Assembly: GCA_003513495.1 (NCBI GenBank)
Contig: DOPM01000033.1
Coordinates: 6,674 to 70,673, forward strand
DNA length: 64,000 nt
Direction of reading: 5' to 3'
Source of the DNA: Desulfosporosinus sp.
Lineage (GTDB): Bacteria; Bacillota; Desulfitobacteriia; Desulfitobacteriales; Desulfitobacteriaceae
Of this stretch, positions 51,826 through 61,700 are shown piece by piece (position 1 is the stretch's first letter; each line of letters begins with the position of its first letter). The position numbers and the translations under genes are program-made. The notes below the pieces were generated by a model. It did no database searches. It was not told where the DNA came from and saw nothing but the letters and a program-made list of their open reading frames with translations.

Positions 51826-51863
51826 CCCAGTTTGCCTATAAACTTTTACTAAATAATAAGCTC

Positions 51864-51902
51864 GAAGAGCCTTTTCATCTGAGATGAAGGGCTCTTTTTT
51901 CT
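51864..51902 (+). terminator. Terminator of the BON-domain gene
   Basis: AGAGCC and GGCTCT close a longer imperfect stem, followed by a run of seven T. Confidence 0.92.
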
Positions 51903-52070
51903 TGACATCTATTTATAAGCTTGGGCATAACAGACATATCCAGGAAGTTAGCATAACATAAAATGGTAAATTAGGAAGTTGAAACATGGCTCTATTATTA
52001 GAGAGTCATGCTATAATGGGGATTGCTTAACATAGCAGCTCCAGCACAAAAAATTTGGGGGTGAGTTATA

Positions 52071-53030
52071 TTGGATCCTATTACACATGGCTTAATTGGA
52101 ATTGCTCTAAGTACTCTTTCTGGCCATTCTATGCAGCTAAATGATCCTGTTTTTTTAGGCTGTACTTTAGGTGCAATGTTGCCTGATCTAGACATTATAG
52201 CTCACGTAAAAGGTCGTTTGAACTATCTATTAAAGCATAGAGGAGCAAGTCATTCCCTGATTGCTTTAACTGCCTCAGCTCTAGGTCTTGGCACAGCATT
52301 GCATTTTCTTTTTCCAACGACTTCCTGGGCCACAGTTATTCTTTGGACTCTAATTGGAACCATGTCTCACGGAGTAATGGATTTATTAAACTCTTATGGG
52401 GCGGAGCTTCTATGGCCATTTTCACGCAAAAAAATTACGGTTGATATGATTATGCTAACTGACCCTGTAGTTTTTGGTTTATTATTAGTGTCTTTAATAA
52501 TTTCACTGACTAATCCTACATTAGCAAGTATCTCTTCGCAAACTGCTTTATTGTTAAGTCTACTCTATCTAGGATATCGTCACTTAGGACGAATTGAGAT
52601 AAGAGATCGATTGATAAATATCTATCAAATAACTGATAAAGATCAAGTAAAAGTTATTCCTGCCATGTATCATCCTTTTACGTGGAATTTTATCCTTTTT
52701 CAAGAGGAGCATGTCAGCTTTGGGATTATCCGTAATCAAAAGCCTTCAATCTGCCGTGTTCTGCCGAAGTTTAACCAAGATCATCCTTCGGTTGCTAATG
52801 CTCTAGAAGGAAATCTGGCTGAAATATTTAGTCATTTTACTCCCTATTATCATGTTATTACTCATTTTTCAGATACTGAAGAATGTATCGTTGAATTTTT
52901 AGACTTGCGTTATTGGGCAAAAGGAGATTTTTTATACACTGGTAGAGTCTACGTCACCTTAGATGGAGAAATATCTCAAGAAATATTCCATCCTTTACCT
53001 AATCAAAAAGGTGTACTGTTAAGTTATTAG
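52071..53030 (+). CDS. YdjM-like membrane-bound metal-dependent hydrolase
   Basis: This 319-residue protein belongs to the YdjM/YvsG group of membrane proteins (LexA-binding hydrolase family, DUF457). The hallmark MDPITHGLIGIAL at the N-terminus, GAMLPDLDII and KHRGASHSLIAL carry the conserved His and Asp residues expected to bind a metal. Four or five membrane segments occupy about residues 1-170; a soluble domain follows. The enzymatic reaction is not known. The TTG start follows GGGGGTGA. A TATAAT box lies at 52012-52017. Confidence 0.83.
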   Translation: MDPITHGLIGIALSTLSGHSMQLNDPVFLGCTLGAMLPDLDIIAHVKGRLNYLLKHRGASHSLIALTASALGLGTALHFLFPTTSWATVILWTLIGTMSHGVMDLLNSYGAELLWPFSRKKITVDMIMLTDPVVFGLLLVSLIISLTNPTLASISSQTALLLSLLYLGYRHLGRIEIRDRLINIYQITDKDQVKVIPAMYHPFTWNFILFQEEHVSFGIIRNQKPSICRVLPKFNQDHPSVANALEGNLAEIFSHFTPYYHVITHFSDTEECIVEFLDLRYWAKGDFLYTGRVYVTLDGEISQEIFHPLPNQKGVLLSY

Positions 53031-53105
53031 GTGATCCTATGGAAAAAATCTTTTGACATTCACCTAGCTCATCTACCATAATGAATAAAGTGAGGAGGTA
53101 GAGGT

Positions 53106-55661
53106 ATGTCGAAAGGAAGAAATAAAGGTAGTTCTTTTTGGCTGAAACTTATTAGTGTTCTTTTAATGGTGTTAGCGCTTACTGGACTACTGGGCGCTTT
53201 CGATTTTTCCATAGGAGCACCGGTTAGTTCTATGTTTAAGAGGTTTATGGGAGGATTAGCCTGGGCAGGACCCTTCTTATGTTTTGTTTTAGCTCTTTTA
53301 CTATGGCTTAATTCATCTATATTTAGCTCTATATCGGTGGAAAACTCAGACATGAAGTCTGTGAAGAATTCACGTACACCTATAAATAAGCGCCATAAGC
53401 GCTCTGCAGAAGGAACGATGGATCAATTCCCTAACTCTAAGGATATTCCTCTTCCTTCAGGAAAACTTGTGAGTTTAAAGGGGTTCAATCAATACTTTTC
53501 TTCGCCAAATTGGGTAGAAATGAAGGACAAAGATATGGAAAAGGCCGAAGAAATGAAAGAAATGGGTAAGGATTTTCCTTCTTACTTTGGAACCGGGAAA
53601 TCCATCAGACTAAAAAAGCAACCAAATATGACAGTGTTAAAAGGGCTTAAACATTATTTTAATGAAGTTGATCAAGAGGAACGATTAGACCTTGCCAGGG
53701 AAGAGAGAAAAAAACCTGTGACGAATGTAAGGCCGGTAGAATCGCCAGTGAAAGCAATGCACTTACCTTCAGTCTTTAAGTCTAAAACGGAACAGGAAGA
53801 GTTCTTAGCTCAATTCAAGGAAGACGAAAGCTCCCGTGAGCAGAGAATTGAAAAAGATTCAATTAGCAAGACTGAAGAAATGGAATTAAACCTTCAATCC
53901 ATATCAAATCTCAAGTCTTTGGACATAATGGAGACGGAATCTGTATCAGGGCCAGAATCAGAATCAGAACTAGATCCAGAATCAGAGCCAGCACCAAAAT
54001 CAGAACCAGTGGCAGTACTAGAAGCTAATTGTGTTCTTCTATCTGAACCGAATCCTAAAGGGGATATGAATGAGCCGAATAGCCTAGATGTCGACTTAGG
54101 ATTAGAGTTTAATCCTGAGATTGTGCTCGAGCTTGAAGCTCCTGTGGCGGCTGCTGCCTCCTTGAAATCGGACTTTGTTGAGCAAGTCATTAAATTAGAG
54201 ACAGTTAAGCCGGTGGTTCCTCAGTCCCTTGAAAAGGTTAAACACTGGGAATTCCCTGCTTTAAACCTATTAGAACCAATACCGCAAAGGACCCTAATAC
54301 AGGATCCAGAAACAACAAGGCAACTTGAAAAGGTGCTTTTAGATTTTGGAGTTAAAGCTAGAGTAATTCGTGTGACTAGAGGCCCGGTCATTACACGTTA
54401 TGAGTTAGCACCTGCACCTGGCGTTAAAATCAGTAAGATTGTAAATTTATCCGATGATATTGCTCTAGGGCTTGCTGCTCGGGATGTGCGCATTGAGGCA
54501 CCTATCCCTGGGAAAGCGGCTATCGGAATTGAAGTCCCGAATAAACAGGCCCACTCTGTACCCTTTCGGGAAGTTCTGGAAACCTCACATTTTGGAGAAT
54601 ACCCATCCAAACTTAAAGTTGCTTTAGGTAAAGATATTGCAGATCAACCTATTATTGCAGATTTAATAAAAATGCCGCATCTCCTTGTCGCAGGGGCTAC
54701 GGGTTCGGGTAAAAGTGTATGCATTACTACGATCATTAATTCAATCCTCTTTAATGCAACCCCAGATGAAGTAAAATTTCTACTTGTAGACCCTAAAATG
54801 GTGGAGCTTAGTCAGTATAACGGCATCCCCCACCTATTGGCTCCAGTTGTGGTCGACCCGAAAAAAGCTGCAAGTGCTTTAAAATGGATCGTTAAAGAAA
54901 TGGAAAATAGGTATGAATTATTTGCGGCTTCCGGGGTTCGAGATATTGATCGTTACAATAAATTGAAAGCGGGGGGAACTTCCAGAGATACACCTGCAAT
55001 GCCATTGGTCGTTGTAATTATTGATGAATTAGCAGACTTAATGATGGTTGCGGCTGGGGAAGTTGAAGAAGCCATATGTCGGTTAGCTCAAATGGCTCGA
55101 GCAGCAGGGATTCATCTAGTCATCGCGACTCAACGGCCATCAGTCGATGTTATTACTGGTGTGATCAAGGCTAATATTCCCAGCAGAATTTCCTTTGCTG
55201 TTTCGTCTCAAATTGATTCTCGCACAATTCTCGATGCAACTGGCGCAGAAAAGTTACTTGGACGAGGGGATATGCTATATTCTCCCCTTGGTGTGAATAA
55301 GGCACTTCGTGTCCAAGGTTGTTTGGTTACGGATGACGAAGTTCAACGAGTCATTATGCATTGGAAAGGATTGGGGAAACCAGAATACCTTGATCCAGAA
55401 CGACTTTTTGCGGAAGCGACGGTCAAAAGCGAAGAGGGAAATGGACCTGATGACGCGTTGTTCATAGACGCAGGACAATTATTTATCAAGACGGGCATAG
55501 CATCAGTATCTTATCTTCAGCGCAGGTTGAAATTAGGCTATACTAGAGCAGCTCGATTAATGGATATGCTTGAAGAACAAGGGATTGTTGGAGCTTACGA
55601 AGGTAGTAAGCCGAGGCAGGTTCTCTTAACTCTCGAAGAATTTAATGAACGATTCGGATGA
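53106..55661 (+). CDS. DNA translocase, FtsK/SpoIIIE family
   Basis: This 851-residue motor pumps double-stranded DNA during chromosome segregation or sporulation. Only two membrane segments are seen at the N-terminus (about 11-32 and 48-68), whereas the family usually has four. A long linker includes an acidic Glu/Ser/Pro-rich stretch (about 275-310). The RecA-like motor has Walker A GATGSGKS near residue 530 and Walker B VVIIDELADLM. The gamma domain (about 785-851: LQRRLKLGYTRAARLMDMLEEQG) reads DNA orientation. GAGGAGG precedes the ATG. A terminator follows. A second translocase elsewhere is likely but not shown. Confidence 0.92.
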   Translation: MSKGRNKGSSFWLKLISVLLMVLALTGLLGAFDFSIGAPVSSMFKRFMGGLAWAGPFLCFVLALLLWLNSSIFSSISVENSDMKSVKNSRTPINKRHKRSAEGTMDQFPNSKDIPLPSGKLVSLKGFNQYFSSPNWVEMKDKDMEKAEEMKEMGKDFPSYFGTGKSIRLKKQPNMTVLKGLKHYFNEVDQEERLDLAREERKKPVTNVRPVESPVKAMHLPSVFKSKTEQEEFLAQFKEDESSREQRIEKDSISKTEEMELNLQSISNLKSLDIMETESVSGPESESELDPESEPAPKSEPVAVLEANCVLLSEPNPKGDMNEPNSLDVDLGLEFNPEIVLELEAPVAAAASLKSDFVEQVIKLETVKPVVPQSLEKVKHWEFPALNLLEPIPQRTLIQDPETTRQLEKVLLDFGVKARVIRVTRGPVITRYELAPAPGVKISKIVNLSDDIALGLAARDVRIEAPIPGKAAIGIEVPNKQAHSVPFREVLETSHFGEYPSKLKVALGKDIADQPIIADLIKMPHLLVAGATGSGKSVCITTIINSILFNATPDEVKFLLVDPKMVELSQYNGIPHLLAPVVVDPKKAASALKWIVKEMENRYELFAASGVRDIDRYNKLKAGGTSRDTPAMPLVVVIIDELADLMMVAAGEVEEAICRLAQMARAAGIHLVIATQRPSVDVITGVIKANIPSRISFAVSSQIDSRTILDATGAEKLLGRGDMLYSPLGVNKALRVQGCLVTDDEVQRVIMHWKGLGKPEYLDPERLFAEATVKSEEGNGPDDALFIDAGQLFIKTGIASVSYLQRRLKLGYTRAARLMDMLEEQGIVGAYEGSKPRQVLLTLEEFNERFG

Positions 55662-55672
55662 TGATTATGACC

Positions 55673-55707
55673 AAACACCCTTGCCATACTGGTAAGGGTG
55701 TTTCTTA
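55673..55707 (+). terminator. Terminator of the translocase gene
   Basis: A 13-bp stem with one wobble (55673-55685 with 55691-55703) and 5-nt loop is followed by T-rich sequence. Confidence 0.85.
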
Positions 55708-55784
55708 TTGATGAATGAAGTAAGGGGAAATGGGAATAATGCATAAATGATGTTTTAGTAAAAAAAATATGACGGAGACTGAGA

Positions 55785-58700
55785 ATGAAGTTTTTCACAC
55801 GATCTACAAACACGAATAAACCCTATAAAGATATTGTACTTCATGGGGAAGATTTGCTTAGTCATGCTGAAGAGATTGCTCGTTCGAGTGTTAATCAGGG
55901 AAAAGGTCAGCTGAAACGATCCTTACTGCCTAGGGTAAAAGAAAATATGAAATTTTTAGAGCAGGCCTACGGTGAGATTGTCGATTATTCTACAAAAACC
56001 CAGGACATTGTACCTGCTACCGAATGGTTACTGGATAACTTTTATAGTCTCAAAGACCTAAAGCTTGAGATTCAAAACAGCCTCCCTGAGAAGTTTGAGC
56101 TCGAATTAACCCCAAGTGCAAGTGGTGATTATCAAGGTTACCCGCGAATTTACGGGTTATTAATTGAACTGATCGAACACACAGATAGTCAATTGCAAAG
56201 TGATACACTCAAAGCATTTATTAACACATACCAGGTTCAAGTACCGCTATCCAGCGGTGAACTCTGGGCGATTCCAATTATGCTGTGCATTATCCTATTA
56301 GAAAATATTCGTAGGTTGACCGAACAAATTCTCTTTACTCAAACAGAAAGAGAAGCCGCAGACCGTTGGGTTAAGCCCTTATTAGAATCAGAACATGGGC
56401 TAGAAGAGTGGGATTCTATTCTAAAATCCCTTAATCCACAAGAAAACTTTTCCTCCGCTTACGCGGAGCAAATCTTAAAACGCATACGGGAGCTCGGTTC
56501 AGATGTTGTACCCTTATTACAGTGGGTAGATCGTGCTATAGCAAAACAAGGTACTACGATTGAAGAACTGGCAAAACTTGAACGGCAACATCAGACAATG
56601 TGCCAAGTGTCCATGGGACACGCAATTATGAGCATTCATTTTATAAATGCTGAAGATTGGCCGCGCTTTTTTGAAGAGGTTAGTTTAGTTGAACGTATCT
56701 TCAAAAAGGATCCCAGCAAGGTTTATCCAGAAATGGACTTTCAATCAAGGGATTCCTACCGGCATTCCGTGGAGAAAATAGCAAGAAACTTCAGAGTGTC
56801 TGAACTCGTTGTTGCTCGTAAGGTAGTATCGAGAGCACAAAAAGCACATGAACAGGGAGATTTTATTTCCTCACATGTAGGTTATTATTTGACAGCTCAG
56901 GGCCGGGAAGATCTAGAACAAGAATTAGAAGAGGACTTTGGAAAACCCAGGGACGTTTGGACTAAGTTGCGTCGTGGGATTCTCAAGCAACCTGAATCAT
57001 ACTATTTTGGTAGTCTGTTCGTAGGAGTAATCTGCCTATTTGGCTTTTTATTACCTTACGCAATTCTAGAGACCCCTCTCTCCCTAAGTTATATACTATT
57101 GTTCATCGGCTTATTGATTTGGGCAAGTAGTATTGTAATCCCTTTAGTGAACTGGATGGCTTCGGAATTCGTTCGTCCATCGTTTCTGCCAAAACTAGAA
57201 TTAAGAGATGGAATCCCTGCACAATTACGCACTATGGTTGTTATTCCAACCTTACTAACCAGCGTTGGTAGGGTTAATGAACTTGTCAATGAGATTGAAG
57301 TCTATTTTCATGCTAATCGGGATGAGAATTTACATTTTGCCGTGTTGGGTGATTTTACTGATGCGAAGACAGAGGTTGTAGAAACAGATAACGAAATCGT
57401 TTCTGCCGCAACAGTTGCTATAAATCGATTAAATGCTAAATATGGAGATAATCGCTTTTACTTTTTCCATCGAAAAAGGCTATTCAACGATTCTGAAGGT
57501 GTATGGATGGGCTGGGAGAGAAAACGAGGTAAACTCGTTGAATTCAACCGACTTTTGAGACAAGAAGGAGCAACTAGTTTTAATATTCAAATTGGAGAAC
57601 TCTCACTTTTGCCTACCTTTCGTTATATTATAACTCTTGATGCTGATACCCAATTGCCACGGGGAATAGCAAAAAGGTTGATTGGAACCATCGCTCATCC
57701 GTTACATGCGCCTCAACTTAGTGCAGATGGCGAGCGAGTCATACACGGTTACGCAATTTTACAGCCCCGAGTGGGAGTATCTATTCTAAAAGCCGGTGCC
57801 TCGAAATTTGCTCGAATCTTTTCTGGCAGAGTGGGAGTCGACCCCTATACTACTGCTATATCAGATGTGTATCAGGATTTATTTGGAGAAGGCATCTTTA
57901 CCGGGAAAGGAATCTATGATATTGAGGTATTCCATAAAGTAACAAATCAAAGGTTTCCTGAAAATACCATTTTGAGCCATGACTTAATTGAAGGATTATA
58001 TGCCAGGGCCGGTCTTGTATCAGACGTAGAGTTGGTGGATGGTTTTCCAGCCAACTACCTTGCCTATATGTGTCGACAGCATCGATGGGTAAGGGGAGAT
58101 TGGCAGCTGATTCCGTGGTTATCCAAGCCTATTCCCTTTTTAGCCCGTTGGAAGATTTTTGATAATTTGAGAAGAAGCTTAGAAGCTCCTGCTCTGTTAT
58201 TACTCATTATGTTAGGGTTTACAGTTCTTTCAGTAGACCCCTTGGTCTGGCTTGGTATCCTCTCCTTGAGTTTGCTTTTACCTATTGTCCTATATCTTCT
58301 TACCCAACTTTTCAATGAACGTGCTGAAAAAGGCAATCTTGTCCCTGATCTAGGGACCTTGGCTTTGCAGTCAATACTTCAATTCTTGTTTCTTCCCTTT
58401 CAGGCTTGGATCATGCTCGATGCGATCATAAGAAGCCTGTACCGACAGTTTGTTTCACATCGACACCTGTTAGAGTGGGAAACTGCCTTAGATGCCGAGA
58501 AACGCTTAGATGCAAGCCTAAAAACCATGTTCATAAAAATGTGGCCAGTTACTCTCTTTGTCTTGTGTGCAGTTTTGATCCTCGGTTATGCTTTCCCTGC
58601 AAAGTTAGGTTCTTTTGGGCCGGTGGGGATTGCTTGGGTAGTCTCAATTTGGTTTGCTTATCGCCTAAGCATACCAATTCAACATAAAAAAATAACCCTC

Positions 58701-61700
58701 TCGATTTCAGAAGAGCTTGTATTGCGCCGCTTCAGTCGAAAAATATGGGCATTTTTTGAAGACTATGTTTGCCAGGAGGATCACTGGCTTCCGCCAGACA
58801 ATGTGCAAATTGATCCCCCTAACGGAGTGGCTCATAGAACGTCTCCTACGAACATAGGACTAGCCCTGCTGACCAATTTGGCGGCTAGGGATTTTGGATA
58901 TATTCCCTTGGCCAAGGTCTATGAAATTATTGAAAAAACCCTTGGAACTCTTCATGAACTAGAACATTGGCAAGGGCATCTTTACAATTGGTACGATACT
59001 CAGACCCTTAAGCCCTTGGAACCTAGGTATATCTCGACAGTTGACAGTGGAAACTTTGTAATGTATTTGATGACTCTAAAGTCCGGGTTAGTTGAGATAT
59101 TAGAAAAACCGGTGCTTAATTTGTTGCAACAGGCTAATGGGCTTAAGGATACCTATACCCTCCTGAATGAAGCGGTCGGACAAGGTGACTATGAAGAGCT
59201 TAATCAATTTGGTAGGGAATTGGATCGAATTCTAAATTCTGAAGAGGAATTGAGTTTACAAACCTGGGGGAATCTCCTATCCTTATGGCCGATGCATGTT
59301 TTAGAGCAACAATTAGGCAAAGAGGGCTTATACTGGGCAAGTAGTTTGGATAGGATGGTTCGAGGGTTTCAGCAAGAGTTGCTGGAGCTATACCCTTGGA
59401 TTAGCAATCAAAACTGCTTAGAGGCCCAAACAATCCTCAATGATCAGGGGTTAAATCATCTTAGTCTCCAGGAATTAGCAAAGTTCTATGGAGACAAACT
59501 GGAGAACGGCCGTTTTTCCTCTGAGTTTAGTAAGATCATCGAACCAGCGATGCTTAAGACCAGGGAGTATATTAATAAATCTGAAGAGTTAAAGTTACGC
59601 ATAGAAGAGATAGCCTTAGCTACAGATTTTCAACCGTTGTTTGACGAATCACGTCAACTTTTCTCGATTGGTTATAATGTCTCGGAAGGCAAACTTGATA
59701 GGTCATATTATGATTTGTTAGCATCCGAAGCGCGTCAAGCAAGTTTTTTTGCAATTGCCAAAGGAGATGTGCCACCGAGCCATTGGTTTAAACTTGGACG
59801 TTCATTAACAATGACGAAGGGAAAGCGAAGTTTAGTTTCCTGGAGTGGCACGATGTTTGAATTCTTAATGCCGCTTATTGTCATGAAAAACTATGAAGGA
59901 ACTCTTCTCGATGAAACCTATCGCTCTGTTGTGGATGTTCAGAGAAAGTATGGCCAGGAACATAATGTACCTTGGGGTATATCCGAATCAGGATTTCACG
60001 CGTTTGATCCTCAACTTAATTATCAGTATAAAGCGTTTGGGGTTCCCGGGTTGGGACTAAAACGAGGTTTAATTCAAGACCTTGTAATTGCTCCCTATGC
60101 CAGTTTTTTAGCCCTTATGGTTTCTCCTAGTGAGTGGATTTCAAATATTTCGACGATGGACCAGAGAGGTTTTGGGGGTCGCTATGGGTTATATGAAGCC
60201 ATCGATTTTACAAGTGAACGAGTTCAGGTAGGGCGTTCGTTCAAGCTGGTTCAGAGTTTTATGGCCCATCACCAAGGAATGAGTCTTTTAGCTATTGATA
60301 ACGTATTAAATAAAAATGTCATGCAGCAGCGCTTACATAATGAAGCCTTGATCAAGTCTACAGAGCTTTTGTTACAGGAACGTTTGCCGGAGGCTGTCCC
60401 TATCATTCCTCAACCCGAAGACAAACATCAGGTTACCAAGCAACAAACCGACGATCTCGAACTAGAGAAAAATCAATTTACACTAATAAATACTGTTAAT
60501 AGCCCAATTCCTGTTGCGCACTGCATTTCCAATGGACAGTATTCTGTGATGATGACGAATTCGGGAGCAGGATTTAGTCGTTTTAAGACTATTTGTGTCT
60601 CGAGATGGAGGGAAGATGTTACCCAGGATGACTGGGGCATGTACTTCTATATTCAAAATTTAAATTCCGGTGATGTTTGGTCAGCTGCTTATCAACCTTG
60701 TCGGGATTCGGGTGAGGATTACAAGGTAACTTATGCCCCGGATCAAGTGGAGTTTTGTCGGAAGGATGGGAACATAACAACCCATACCGAAATTGTCGTT
60801 TCTCCGGAAGATCAAGCAGAGATGCGCCGGATTTCCTTGACAAATCATAGTAACCATGATCGAACGATCGAAGTGACAAGCTATTTTGAAGTGGTCTTAG
60901 CAAGGCAGAGTGAGGATCTTGCCCACCCTGCGTTTGGCAATCTCTTTATTCAAACTGAATTTACCCATGAGGCCCTTTTAGCGTCTAGACGACCCCGGAG
61001 TGAAAATCAAAAAAGATTATGGCTTATGCACACAGTAGCTATCGAGGGCGAAGGAGTTGGCTCACTTCAATATGAGACGGATCGGGCACGTTTTATTGGA
61101 CGAGGCAGGAGTCTCGCCAAGCCGCAAGCCTTAGATGCCAATCATCCTTTATCGAATACGGTGGGAGCAGTACTAGATCCTATTATGAGCCTACGCCAGC
61201 GAGTAAGAATCAGTCCAGGGAAAACTGCTAGGATCTCCTTTTCTGTTGGATATGCGGAAAGCCGTGAGGAGGCCCTACGTATTGCTGAGAAATATCAGGA
61301 TCCTCTCTCAGTTAATAGAGCTTTTGAGTTAGCATGGACACATAGCAAAATGGAACTTCGCCATTTAAACTTGACAGCAGCCCAGGCTAATGAGGCTTTA
61401 AGCCTTGGAGGTCATTTGCTTTATCTTAGTCCTTGTCGCAGGGATGTAGCGGAATGCATTAAACAAAATCGTAAAGGGCAGTCAGCCTTATGGCCTTATG
61501 CGATTTCAGGGGATCTGCCAATTGTTTTGGTTCGAGTTGACAAGGCTGAGCATCTAGATTTAGTGCGTAAACTTTTGACAATCCATGAATATTGGAGACT
61601 TAAAGGATTGTTTGCTGATCTAGTTATCCTTAATGAAGATGAGAGCGGGTATGTTCAGACATTCCAAGATAACCTGCGAGATTTCATCTCAATGGGACAT

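Noticed and set aside
51998..52195. A 65-codon minus-strand frame over the YdjM-like start
   Set aside because: It lies opposite the N-terminus of a well-supported gene and has no family match or binding site.
53894..54190. A 98-codon minus-strand frame rich in Ser/Asp
   Set aside because: It mirrors the Glu/Ser/Pro repeat of the FtsK/SpoIIIE linker, so it is a composition effect.
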